This document shows, piece after piece, positions 46,814 through 57,828 of a stretch of DNA of 57,828 bases. The stretch comes from Papiliotrema nemorosa (lineage: Eukaryota > Basidiomycota > Tremellomycetes > Tremellales > Rhynchogastremaceae). The translations under genes and the position numbers were made by a program. The first letter of the stretch is position 1. Every line of letters begins with the position of its first letter. Under the pieces are notes generated by a model that had not been told where the DNA came from, ran no database searches, and saw nothing but the letters and a program-made list of their open reading frames with translations. Location of the stretch: the NCBI GenBank assembly GCA_032158125.1, contig JASKOT010000055.1:1-57828 (forward strand). The letters run 5' to 3'.

Positions 46814-49031
46814 ATGGACAACGCCCCAGCACCGGTGGTCCGTCAACCCTTCCCCAAGTCGCCCAGCTCTACCGATCATTCAACTCTTCCTTCCCCCACT
46901 TCCACTTGGACTAGCTTCTCGGCGACCACATCTCATGGAGGCTTGACGCCTCCCGAGCATCGCGAAGATTTTCGACCTATTTCTACTTCTCAGCAGTTAG
47001 GCGGACCGACTAACGGTACGACAATCATCGATAAGTGGAGCTCGAATCACACTTTCCTCGGCGCTCTCTATCCTGACACGAACGTGTCTATTGGACGAGC
47101 TCGATCTCCTAGTGCTCCAAACCTCACATCTCAAACCTATGTTCAGCCTGAGCCTTTCGAAGCTCAAGAGGTGGGTCTGATCCGACAATTTGATCAACTC
47201 TCCATTGGGAAACCCTCTTCTCCCTTCCCTGCCTATCAGCCTCGTCCATTCCTCCATCGAGACTCATTCGAGCAAAAGGCTATCTATCCGACAGCCCATC
47301 TGCGACAGTACGACGAGGACGAAGATGAAGACGATGCGACTCCGCTTCATGGCTTCTACCAAGCTCGAGGAAACAGCTTCAACCGAACAATTCATCATTC
47401 CTTCCCTGGTCAAGGTGCACTTGATCATCACCTTCCCCACCATAACTCGGCTCCTGCTCTTCCTCGTAGCGGTGCCGCACATTCTTTGCAGCGGTACGGC
47501 ACCCAGTCGATTTCCACCTTGTCACGACCCAAGGGCGGTAAAAATGGCAAGTCTTCCTCTGACAGTCGGGGCTGAGCATCCAGTCTACTTTGCCGATCTC
47601 GATCCCCGTCGAATCACTGAACAGGATCTAGAGCGATATGGTTCGAAATTTGGGCGTGTCATCATGACTCGACTGCAAGCGGTCAGAGACGCTTCTGCTG
47701 ACGTGCTTGACAACGGTCTGTCTGAGCCAAAGCCACAACGACAGTAAGTCCCATGTTGGTCTGGAGGCCCCCATGACATTTGCTGATGTTCTTCCAGCTG
47801 TGGATTCGTCTTGTGCGTGATTGTCATTCTTAAGTCAAACACCTAGCTCATCCACCAGATTTGACAACCATGAATCCGCTGCTGCAATGATCAAACACTT
47901 CCGATCGGCCGGTCATCAATGTGATTATGCCAAGGTATGTCACATCCAAGTGCCTTGACTGACAAGTCAGGAGGATTTCCAGACCGAGTGGAAGTCTCTC
48001 GAAGACCCCGAATCGGCAAATCTCTATATACAAGGTCTTCCATCCTCTTTTACGTCAGGGGTGAGCAAACACCCCCCAACTCTGAACCATACTGATCGAG
48101 AAGCAATTGCATGATTTGCTCGCGCCTTTCGGCAAAGTGGTCTCGCATCGATTCACGACTTCTGGTGAAGGTTATCGTCGAGGTCCAGTGCTGGCACGGT
48201 GAGCACCGCTCAACAGAAGCGAAATCTTACGCTGTAGTCTAGAATGTCGACCTCAGGCAGACAGGGCTATCCGACAGGTCGGTGAAGTGTTCAAGTGTAA
48301 AAGCTCTGCTGACACTATAGCTGAATGGAAGCATACTCAAATCCACGGGTCAGCCACTGCAAGTTCGAATTTCAGATTCAGACGTGAGAGGAATCGACCG
48401 TTTACCGAAGCGGTCTCAAAGCTGACTGCTCAGGCGCAAAAGGCTTTCAAACGGGACGCAAATGCAGATTGGACGGAGGGGACCGTGGGAGCCAGAGGTG
48501 ACTGTCATAGATACAATCTGGCCTCGCAGTGAGTTGATGCGGTCCATATAAGTGCTTGCGTTAATATCTAGGGACAGCGGGCACTTAGGAGAAGCGGAAA
48601 TGCTCGATCACAAACGAAGACAGCTTGTAGCCGCGCTGCAGGCCCTGGAAGCTCAAAAGGCAGACCTTTTCATTCCCTCGCAGCCTTACACTCTGCGAGG
48701 ATACGACCGAGACTATCGAGCGACCCCTTTCGCGCCTCTCTGCGACGACCACTTCCAACGATCTCACTACGGTCGACAAGCCTCCATCTCCTCACTCTCA
48801 ACCCATCGAACGGCTTCCATGCAATCTACCGATGCTTCAATCTGGACTCCTCCCGCTTCAAGGACTGCATCCGGCCAATTCGGAGGCCACCACATCAGCG
48901 AATCGGGTTACAACTATTCGCCTACTATGACCAAAATCCACGGCGATTCGCTACATCACATCCGATCGACCCCCGATCTCGGAGGGGATATCACTTCTCG
49001 ACTGTGGCCTGGACACGCCAACGATCTTTGA
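46814..49031 (+). CDS. RNA-binding protein with two RRM domains
   Basis: The start MDNAPAPVVRQPFPKSPSST is followed by a 240-residue Ser/Pro-rich, probably disordered region. The first RRM-like part reads HPVYFADLDPRRITEQDLER, YGSKFGRVIMTRLQAV, CGFVLFDNHESAAAMIKHFR. The second has ANLYIQGLPSSFTSG (RNP2-like), LHDLLAPFGKVVSHRF, ARMSTS (a changed RNP1 context) and a continuation to QLHVRISDS-type sequence. The C-terminus has EAEMLDHKRRQLVAALQALE and a Ser-rich tail ending LWPGHANDL. The layout resembles RBMS/MSSP-type single-strand RNA-binding proteins. One join is unsettled: the N-terminal frame ends at 47575, and only a 28-base intron (47538-47565) preserves phase to VGAEHPVYF. About seven introns follow. 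Target RNA is unknown. Confidence 0.78.
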
Positions 49032-49680
49032 GACGTCGGCTAGAAGCACCTGCCCGCATAAGACCTTTGTTCGAATCGCGCCCGACCATTACTGTACGAT
49101 ACCCATGTGGCTCAATCATTCTCTCGTATCGGTTTAAACCCCCATTGCCTGTTTATATTCCTACAGTCTACCCCTGCTTTGCGAAAAGATACCAGTGTTT
49201 CTCAAGATCAATGTCGGAATCGACCAGACGGTCGGGCCGTCTTGATCACCTTTATTTCTCGCTTTCGACTTGTTCGACAACGATTTGGATACCCATATTA
49301 TGCTTCGTCGGATCTCATCTTTCTCTTATATTCCTTGTGTGATATCTTTAATTTTCGATCGCTGAGCGGAACGTCCATTTCTTTCCAGTATGGCTAGACC
49401 ATTCGCTACAACAGAGCATGGACTTGCGCCTCATGATACCTCTTCTGTACAGTACACCATGCCCTGTTGTCGGAACGCTCGACGCGATATATACAAAACG
49501 GATCGATCTGTCGATCATAGATACGAAAACGCCGTGGAAGGACCACGCTCGAGGTGACTTTCCCCTCATCTATGCCCTTCATGCCCCACATGCAACTTCC
49601 ATGTCAATAACTCGAGGCAATTGTACTGCATATTGAATCCTTGTCTCAGTGCCTTTTACAAAAGCTATGACTGGTCTCGT
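49032..49680. other. Convergent intergenic region
   Basis: 649 bases lie between the stops of the RRM gene and the SEC2 gene. It is AT-rich with several TTCTCT/ATATTC tracts and should hold both 3' UTRs. A GTTCGAATC stretch at 49068 resembles a tRNA T loop, but no matching stems are present. No gene is seen. Confidence 0.45.
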
Positions 49681-52534
49681 CTACTCTTCTGTTTCATCAC
49701 TTACCCCTATTCTAGCTTTCCACATGCCCTCTTTCAGCTTGACTACCGCCTTCCAAGTCTTTTCTTCCCAAGCCTCGCTATTCTCCTTGATCCATCGTTT
49801 CTGCCCGTCGGGCACGTAATCTTTAATCTCCACCGCAGTGGGTGTCTTTGGATGTCGAGCAGGGAGAGGTGGTGGAAGCGGTCTTTCATCTTCTCCCTTG
49901 ACGCTCTCCTCGGTTTCCACTGGTTCTCGCTCGGATCGATCGGTCGTGTTGTGCGGTTCCATACTGAGAGCTGAGGCAGGAGTGGGTTGCAGGGAAGCCC
50001 GATTGGCCGCACGCCGGGGAACGGGTGGTGGAGCAGGTGAGAATGTCGTGACGGCTGGGGTGGGGTCATCCGTCAAGTCAACCACGCCTCCTGGTACTTC
50101 TGCCTCCGAGTCGGACTTCTCTTGTGACACGAGAGCTTCTTTTTCCTTCTCTCCTTCGGAGACTGCCTTCTCATGCTCGTCCGGAAGATCCAAATCTTGG
50201 CCTTTTGGGGTGGAGAATGGAGCCTCTTCCGTACCCCCCGTCGAGGTATTGTTAGACATCACAGAAGCGGATCTCGACAGACCAGGTCGAAGAGTATCGC
50301 TCTCGTCTGCTTTCTCTTCGGCTTCGACATCGTCGGACTTGACAGGCGCCGCAGGGGAAGCTTCGACTTCTTGTATAGTCGGAACGTCTCCCTTGTCCCC
50401 TTCGTCTGTTTCCTCGCCAGCCTTCTTCTGCTTCTCCCTCAATGCCGAGTCCAGGTCGATAGGGGCGAATAGCTCCTCCTGCGAAGAACCGGATGGCTCC
50501 TTGTCCTTCTCCGATATGTCCATTTGAGAGGTGATCGGGCTCCTTGGTGGTGTACCGGAAGCTGACCGATTGAACCATCCGCCCGTATTCGAGCTACTAC
50601 TCGTTCGATCCCCCTGACCCAATTTGAAACCCAATCCCCAACCTCCCGACTTTTTCCGTTCAGGCAGTGGAGGTGGCGCATGATCACCTGCAAAGGTCGC
50701 ATTCGTCGTTGAGCTGCTAGAGCTGACTCGCCGATCGAGCGGTGTGGGCGTAGAATCCTCCCTCTCCTTTGCGAGGATTTCCGCTTGAAGCAGATGTCCA
50801 TCCTCGCCGTGCCATACTTGATGGATAATGCCCGTCCTGACGAAATGCCATAATTCGCACGTCGCACGCAGACGTTCGAGACACCATCCAGTTCGACAAA
50901 GAGGGTAGACTTTGGTCTCCTTCTCGGTAGAAGCGGCTAGTGTAGCCGTCTTGTTGACTCTGAAGATGTAGACCGATCCGAAAGCCGATGCACTCGAATT
51001 TGCAGGTTGAGGTGAAGCTAAAGGAGTGCTGATGGGTGAAGCGGACGTACTGCCTCCTGACGGGGACGTAGCGTTGAAGAATGGTTTCAGGGAGAATCTC
51101 GATTTGCCCTGACCGGGATGTACAGGCGGCGGACCGAATTGAGAGCCAGAGGGTGATTGCGGACCCAAGTGCGGGAAGACGGGTTTCCCACACAAAGTAC
51201 AACTGATATCGTGCGGAAGTGCCGTTGTAGCTGATATAACCGTGTGTGCCGATACAGGCTCAATGATTAATTCTCCAGCTATAATGGCTGGTCCGACGTT
51301 TCTTCTGGAGAAGTAGGACAAGTCAGGTGCGGCATCGAGTCGGATGGTCGGATCGTGGTCCTCCACGATAGCTCGAGCTATAAAAGGCTGAGCGACGAGG
51401 TTCGAAATGAGAGGAGGAGGGAACATGGCTTTCGAGGTTTCTTTCAATGGCCGTAGAGATCGGAGATGGCTGATGAAAGAAACGAATTCGGTATAAGGGA
51501 GGTGAGAGGCGAGGTATCGACGAGGATTGAGCGTCTTTGAGCCGGAAGGAGAGCTCGAGGTGGGTGCTGTGGAAAGGGATTGGAGGTGGAGCTGCATATC
51601 CCTCATGGCGGATTCAGCGGCTGCAAGATTGTCTTCTGTGCTCTTGAGTCGAGCTTCCGCTTCTGTTCTACCCAACCGCTCGGCAGCTACCATTGTGTTG
51701 GCCTACAGTCAGCCTCGCCCCGACTCTACGTCATTCATTCTTCCATCGACACACTGGGGGAAAATCGTGATAGTATTCTGACTCACCTGGTCAAATAACG
51801 ATGCTGCAAGCTCATCAATCTCCTCCTCAACCTTTTGTCTCCTGTGTTCCGCACTCCCACGTCTCCTCTCTTCCTCTACCAGCCCCACTGCCAATTTCTG
51901 CATCTCATCCTTGATTTGACTCCTTTCCACCAACAAACCCGTATTCATACTTTCCTCCCATTTGGCCTTTTCAGCCGATAATCCCGCTGCACGCTCTTGT
52001 AGTTCCGTATGGGAGGTCTTGAGGTTGAGATGCGCATCTTCTAGATCTGCATGACGCGAGATGGCGTCGACTAGTTTTGTGTTGAGTTCGGTGGATTGGT
52101 CGGATAAGATGGAAAGTTGGGAGCGAAGAGATGCTATAAGGGAGGTCGTGGGACTTTCGGGGGCGTGTGAGGCGATGATCTCGTCCATACTGGGTTTGGA
52201 AGGAATCGTGAGATCCATAGGGGATGGTAAGAGCTTAGGAGGTGAAGCGACTTCGGTATTCTGGGAGTCAGCGTTGAAGGCCTCCTGATGTGATAGCACA
52301 GACTGTCGCTTGTTCCGCTGACGCCGTGACAGCATCGAGCGTCTTGGAAGAGTCTTCTATCGGTATTCCACTATCAGCTGCCTGCTCGATGACCAGTGTT
52401 GGTTTCTCGACCTCCTCGGGTGATCCCATAGCTCTGTCGTCGCCGTCCTTCAACTGATGAGGTTCTTGCTCATTTACCAAGTTGGATTCTGAACCTTCTC
52501 CTAGCCGAGGCGAAGTGGGTGTCTGCTCGGACAT
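49681..52534 (-). CDS. SEC2: SEC2/Rabin8-type GEF for Rab GTPase Sec4/Rab8
   Basis: Sec2 exchanges GDP on Sec4 during polarised exocytosis. The start MSEQTPTSPRLGEGSESNLV at 52534 leads to exon 1, which ends AEQAT. A 43-base intron (gtctgtg to gctgactcccag) joins to NTEVASPPKLLPSP. A long parallel coiled coil follows (LRSQLSILSDQSTELNTKLV, LEDAHLNLKTSHTELQERAA, RRQKVEEEIDELAASLFDQA-NTMVAAER). That last block is the Sec4-binding exchange signature of Sec2/Rabin8. Next comes the conserved central region (YTEFVSFISHLRSLRPLKET, FIARAIVEDHDPTIRLD) with a CTLCGKPVFP zinc-type knuckle and CRTGWCLERLRATCELWHFV. The C-terminal 270 residues are disordered Ser/Pro/Glu-rich, ending IGVSDETEE. It is longer than most Sec2-domain proteins because of this tail. 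Confidence 0.9.
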
Positions 52535-52914
52535 AGCGCCATGCGATTGAGCTGGAACAGACTCAGCCTTTTGACGATGCGTGCTGGCCGAGACGAGATA
52601 TAAGTGATATAAGTCCAACGTGAACTTGAAACGAGCAACAACACGGCTCGCGAGATCTGACACGTGGACTCGCGACGATAGGGCGGCAGTGACCGCATCC
52701 GGAACGGGCCATGGCAGATTCACAATGCATATAACGATAAGAGAGTCATGATGTGTGGATCCAAGGAACCATCTGATGAATTTACCTTGAGTCAAGCAAG
52801 GTAGGAAGAAGATACCAAATTTCCGCAATGATGCGTATGGAGGCGGAGTGGGGTGGTGCACAACTGGAGACACGCGTACGCCGGCGTCAGAGTCTAGTGC
52901 CCGGAGCAAGGGCA
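52535..52914. promoter_or_regulatory. Intergenic region, Argonaute 2 to SEC2
   Basis: 380 bases lie between tandem minus-strand genes. It contains a CACGTG core (about 52661) on the SEC2 side. No gene is called. An open minus-strand frame that runs into SEC2 from 52918 passes through here but has no family features upstream of the SEC2 ATG. Confidence 0.4.
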
Positions 52915-55900
52915 TCACATGAACTATTGCAAGGTCAGCATCCCGTTGTGCCAGGTAAATCGCAGACAGAAATTACCCAGGCAACGCTACCGACTGGCGC
53001 AGTTAGCCTCCCACACACGAGGAGAAGATGTAATAGGTACTCACAATTTGGGTCATCTTCAAATCGCTGTACAAATCGTCGAGGGTTGAAGTCGACAGTC
53101 GATCTACCAGCGTTGCCTGACGACACAGTGGTTGCGTCCGACTGGTCCTCGGTGTAGACTAGATCTCGAGCAGCGGTAGCAATGATCTGCAGAAATCAGC
53201 GGGGTTCCGTCCCTCCCACCTGTACTCACATCCGCATACTGGGATGAGAAAAGGGTAGGTCAGCTCCTCTCTGCCGTAGAAGGACATATCGTGCATGAGA
53301 TCAGACTCACGTAGGCGACAGGCACGATCTATAGTGGTAAGCGCAACGCCATGCTGAAATCGCAGCGGCAACTTACCCTCACGGATCGTGTGGCTCGAGC
53401 GAATGTATAGCACAGGGAGTTCGTCAAATCTGCAAAATCAATCCTGATAGTCTAGTTGCCTGTTATCAAGCCTACTCTGCAATTGGTCGGCGGAGAACCC
53501 GATCTCGTCCAACATCACGATGCTGGTCAATCAATTTTTGGCACGCAAATTCGCCTACTAATGTGTGGGCTTTGCCGTCCCCTGCAATCCCGAGTGAGCT
53601 TGAAGGTAAAAGTCGAACGCGAAGGGATGAGTGACCCCATCATCGACCACCAATCCTTTCAGTCAGCATTCGCCCAATCTTGAAAGGAGATACCCACCAG
53701 GACGGATGTTTCCGGTCTTTCCATCCGTGTCGTCTCGATTGGTCGCAAAGAATCTCATGTGATGCTCACATGTTAGTCTCATCAGAAACGCCGATCGAGA
53801 CTTTTCGAGCTCACACGCTTGGCACATATGACAAAAGTAATACGCGGTCGATACTTGTCGTCGAATCGTCGACAGGCGGCTTTGATTCGAGGTAACTCGT
53901 AGCTGATCATCAGTCTCGCAACTTTGTTGCCGTCCAAATGCGTGGCCCAACACGCACTCGAGACACTGAGCGTATTGCCCTTCGCTGACTCCGTCCTGCC
54001 TTTAGCGAAATCAGAACGGCATCTGCCTGAACGCACCCTATACATGAGGATCTTCTCCGGAAGCGCTCGACTATTCGCTTTGAAGGTCGTCAAGTGATTA
54101 AAAACCATTTCCTCGAGGTCCTTGATCATCTCGCTGTTTTTCAATATGCATGGAGAACACGGGTTTGGGTAGAAGCCGACTCACACTCGCCCCTCTTGAA
54201 GTCGGATAGACGGCTTGAATATGGTATTTGCCCCATTGATGGCAGCGACAGAGACCGCGATGGATGGCTGAATGAGTCCCCTCGCTGGAGGAGGATGAGT
54301 TACGTCTGCGCCCATCATCATCGTTCTTTCGTCAAGCTACACCAACTGAGCCCATCCTGCGCGCCACATAGACCAAAATAAAGCTTACTCTATCTCTGGC
54401 AAACGCGACGGTGTGATTTGCGCCCCCAAGCTTGAGGTTTATCTTCATAGTGACTGTATCTCAGCTGACGTCCAGAAGCGGGAGCTGAGTCGTCGGACCG
54501 TTGTTAAGGTATTGATCTTGACCTCTCTGATCTCTAACCTTTTGGGCGAAGAGAACTTGCGTCACGATGGGCTGACAGTCAGATTGCTCGTCTTCTCTAG
54601 CATTCGTGCCTCAACGACTGACAGCCTTGAGACCCTCGGCTACCTATATCAGTGCCTGAGCCTATCCCAGATACTGTCACTCACCCGCGAGCCGCTTGAT
54701 CTCGGCTTTAAACATCGTTTCTTTTCTCTGTAAATCAGTCGAGCGCATGACGGAATGAGGAGCGAGGAACACTTACAGGCTCGATAACAACAATCAGCTG
54801 CGGGTCGAGATGTGTGCTTTGCCAAATCGCAACAGCCGCGTCTCTGAGACCTTTACGGATTCCATCGTAATGACCATAGTTGTCCGGCGCCCCGGGATCA
54901 ACTTGCAGACACGGCGGCTGAGCATTGTCCACGATCACGCCTATAAATGAGCCTGTATGTCGGACATAGCTTGGTTGTCTCGACATCCACTTACCATTAG
55001 CACGTAATTTTGCGACCAGACTAGATATCAGCCATATCGTCATCTGGGTACTCTGGCATAGACAGACCTCGTGATGAACATCTCTAAGCGTCAGTTTCAG
55101 CGGCAACATCACGAGGAAACTCACGCAGATCTCGTTCTCCAATATCTCTGTCGAAAGAGAGGGCTGCCCAGGATCTCAAAGGTTTGCCCGGAGTCAAGAA
55201 CTACAGGGTCATCAGCCCGCAAGTATGGGTCGATCACTGCAGCGACATACTTTGTTTCTACCACCGACGAGGTTCCAGCCGCTACGTCATTAGACCGCAT
55301 GCCCAACTGGAAGACAGAGACGCACCCATTGCTAGGGAACGTTCCACTGTTCTTGTAAAGCACTTCGGGTGGCTGGAGAATCCGCGCATCGACCTGGAAC
55401 ATACTGGACTCGACATTGATCCCCCAAGCGTGCAATTGGGGAAGGTTCTCGTATTGAAGTTGTCGTCGCCAATTCTGAACTGAACAGTCAGCGCATACTC
55501 ATCCAGGCGTCCGTATCAGTCTGTCCAACTTACTCATACTCGCCCGATCCTGCGGTCGTTTGGCCGCAACTTTGATCATGTCGGCTGTCTGATCCGAAGA
55601 CAGTGACGTGAAAGGAATCGGATTGAATGGCAAAAGCTTGACCAGTTCCAATCTGAGAAGTGAGTCATCCTTTCGTCATTTGTACCGAGAAATTAAACTA
55701 ACGGGATGTAGTGTCGAGGACCATATGCGACACACGGAAGACGAGGTTTTCGGAGCGTAATGTTGTACTGCTCTCGAAAGTAGTCGGCGACACTGACTTG
55801 TTGATCAGGCTGGCCATTCTTGCCTTCGACCAAAAATCGAATCTCAGACGCAGACTGCGCCGTGATGGTCCGGATCGAGAAGACTCTGTCGGTGTTCCTG

Positions 55901-57518
55901 CATGATAAGTGTGGACTCTGTATGAAGCTGCTTACCTGTACGTAACAGTAAACTTGGCATTTCGCAGAATTTGGTTGAGCTTTCGGATAGCTCGAGTATC
56001 GAGAGTCTGTAGACTCTGACCCATCCCATGGATGCTGGTCGGACCCATGGGTCCACCTCCTCTGCCACCCCCACCTCGTCCCCCGCCTCCTCTTCCTCCT
56101 CGTCCCCCGCCTCGCCCGCCGCCCATTGTGAGGACCGCAGCGACGTCCTAGTCATCAGATGATGGAACCTCCCATTCAGTAGACCTGCGCACATCGCCCA
56201 TACCCGGTTGCACGAAAGCTGAATAAGCCGTGTCGAGTTGGACACCAGGTCGACCGTCTCGAGTTGGTCGGAAGCTCCTGCGGAAAGTCAACTGGGCCTG
56301 ATTGTCACCATCCTCTCGTACTTACTGAACAAAGCCGTTGTACACGATTCCACCACCCGAGATTGGCGTGGACTGATCTGATGGGATCAGCTTGCTCAAG
56401 AGTAAGACTTACTGTCCGTGTAGAATTTCCGTCCACCGGCTCCGACAGCTTTGTAGTGCTTCGACGGCTCTTGACGAAAGAGGACGTTGACTGCTTGTGT
56501 CGCAGCGAGCTGATGTCAGTGCATTGTTCATCATACTGGCAGCTCAGGATTCACCATCGCATCCTTGTCGTGCTCAGATTGTGAGACGCCTCGACAAAAG
56601 TCCGAAATGGTCTGAAGATCGACAGTAGCGGCGAAAGATATAGTGACCCTGAAGCGTCGCCTTTCATCATCACGATCTGCGCCTGCCTCTCGCAGCGTCA
56701 AGACGTGCTCCAACTGGATGTTAGATAGACGTCGATGCGGCCGCAGTGGATTACTGAATTCTCACCTTTTCGTGATCTTTGCAGATCTTGAAAGGCGTCC
56801 AAAAGTTGTGGCTGATCACGTCAGAGTGAGCTGCACAGAGGAGTGTTCGACACTCACACAAAGTCAAAAGCCGCAGCCTCGATACCTTTCTGAGCATCGG
56901 AGCCCTTGAGTCGAAGCTTGAGTTCTTCCCAGATCTTAACAAGGAGCTCTTTAGGCTTCTTCTCGTTCGCAACTTTGATGACAGACTGTACATCAATGTC
57001 GTAATGACTAGCGTCAGCTGCATACGCAGACTACAATTAATTCACGTACTAGATCAACGGAGCCTGTCCTCGAGATCCCCCAAAATTCGCCATGTACACG
57101 TTGGCTTCGACCCTGACTGGTCTCCCCAGAGTGCCAAAACCTAGAGTCAGTCCACCTCGGTCGACGATTGACGAAGGCCTGCAAATGTACCAGGTCGCTT
57201 CTGATACTCTGAAATGTCAACTATAGTGTCATGTGATCGCATCAGCACATACCGGTCAGCGTATCAAACTTGCCATCTTTGGTCGTGCCGTCGATGGTAG
57301 CTCTTTTGAGCTGAGATATCGTCAGCCCTGAAGTCCACGTAGGGCGCGAAGGGGTGTGTGTAGCGTGGCAGGGAGCTACATATCCAGGTTTACTCACAGC
57401 CTCTCTAGGTCGCTTATCCTCCTCTGCAATATCAGCTACCCGAGTACGCCCTTCCAGAGGGGTTGAATGAATCACCTTCGTCTTCAGGCGAATGTTGCCT
57501 TTTTCTTGACTCGTCCAT
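52915..57518 (-). CDS. AGO2: Argonaute protein 2 (PAZ-PIWI), catalytic tetrad intact, altered MID pocket
   Basis: A second Argonaute, starting MDESRKRQHSPEDE at 57518 and ending VAW-FM on a final two-codon exon at 52915. Over 20 short introns interrupt it. N domain: FGTLGRPVRVEANVYMANFG, HYDIDVQSVIKVAN. L1: STPISGGGIVYNGF, QLDTAYSAFVQPG. A Gly/Arg-rich stretch (56054-56126) follows, then PAZ (RVFSIRTITAQSA, RLPCVAYGPRHYIP), L2, MID and PIWI. Catalytic residues: Asp in MMGADVTHPP (54304-54306), Glu in EMIKDLEEMV (54130-54132), Asp in MYRDGVSEGQYAQ (53993-53995) and His in PTHYIVMLDE (53561-53563). In the MID domain the pocket Tyr is replaced by Lys (RKETMFKAEIKRLA, codon 54707-54709) and TQC by TQV, while the two Lys of MKINLKLGG remain. 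Slicing is possible by these residues; guide 5'-end preference may differ. It is a diverged paralogue of AGO1. Confidence 0.93.
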
Positions 57519-57828
57519 GGCGGACAACTTTTGATGAGACTACTTAGCAGTACGTATGCCTCAGTAGAAGAATGAGGTGATGACCACGCGGATTAGGGAT
57601 GTGTCAGAAGACGTCGTGAGGAAGAATCAATGGAGGGGAAGAGGACGAAGAAGAAGAAGGAATGAACAGGAGGAGTGGTCGTGTTTTGCTTGTCTTGGTC
57701 TTTAAGAGAAGGATATTCTTGCATCATGTCGCGCTATGACCTGCACCCAGGGGGGGGGGGCGTTCTGTTTGGGCAAGGTCATTCAGCGAAACATCCAAGC
57801 GCCCCTCATCGTCCATGGAAAGGACCCC
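57519..57828. promoter_or_regulatory. Argonaute 2 upstream region and right end
   Basis: 310 bases upstream of the Argonaute 2 start hold a poly-purine stretch (gaagaggacgaagaagaagaagg near 57640) and a run of 11 G at 57750-57760. No other gene starts within the window. Confidence 0.45.
57750..57760. repeat. Run of 11 G
   Basis: A G homopolymer in the Argonaute 2 promoter is the counterpart of the C runs at 89 and 27569. Its exact length is uncertain from sequence data alone. Confidence 0.6.

Noticed and set aside
49060..49090. Possible tRNA T loop (GTTCGAATC)
   Set aside because: No T-stem, acceptor stem, D arm or anticodon arm can be formed around it.

Overview
This window reads as nuclear DNA of a basidiomycete yeast, most likely a tremellomycete of the Cryptococcus/Kwoniella type. 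Genes are dense and lie on both strands. Nearly every one is cut by several introns of about 40-70 bases with GTRNGT donors and a CTGAC/CTGAT branch motif just before the acceptor. The set includes a one-polypeptide ATP-citrate lyase, two Argonautes, a UPF0187/bestrophin channel and a Clb-type cyclin. No tRNA, rRNA, CRISPR array or intact transposon is visible. Splice sites were read by eye, with phase and protein-family continuity as the check. For six genes (complex I subunit, cyclin, protease B, DUF7721 protein, ATP-citrate lyase, 755-residue membrane protein) the summed exons form an exact reading frame.

Layout. 0.2-4.0 kb: TFC4 (RNA polymerase III factor TFIIIC, +). 4.4-5.6: UBC8-type E2 enzyme (-). 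6.0-6.9: Tim17-family complex I subunit (+). 7.4-9.4: B-type cyclin (+). 10.2-11.9: protease B-like subtilase (+). 12.9-15.5: multispanning membrane protein (+). 15.8-16.25: duplicated protein-kinase relic (-). 17.1-18.2: DUF7721 protein (+). 18.4-18.8: 105-residue conserved protein (-). 19.3-20.0: acidic unknown protein (-). 20.4-22.0: bestrophin-type channel (-), frameshifted at its C-terminus. 22.7-23.6: unknown protein (+). 23.9-25.2: ERV29/SURF4 (-). 25.5-27.4: ARP6 (-). 27.9-31.6: ATP-citrate lyase (+). 32.4-36.6: Argonaute 1 (+). 37.0-38.9: ATE1 (+). 39.0-39.9: CoA-type Nudix hydrolase (-). 40.1-41.9: DCP1 (+). 42.6-44.7: type I membrane protein (+). 44.9-45.6: short-chain dehydrogenase (-). 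46.8-49.0: RRM protein (+). 49.7-52.5: SEC2-type Rab GEF (-). 52.9-57.5: Argonaute 2 (-).

Most genes are single-copy housekeeping functions that share no pathway. The standout is the right half, where two Argonautes face each other about 16 kb apart, with DCP1 and an RRM protein between them. Both keep the D-E-D-H slicer tetrad and both carry an RGG-rich insert between the L1 and PAZ domains. Argonaute 2 has lost the tyrosine of the MID-domain 5'-phosphate pocket. Other points of interest are two tandem perfect dyads at 19001-19040, the tandemly duplicated kinase relic, a 26-bp duplication that breaks the bestrophin reading frame, and long C or G runs, one of which borders a probably unreliable left end.
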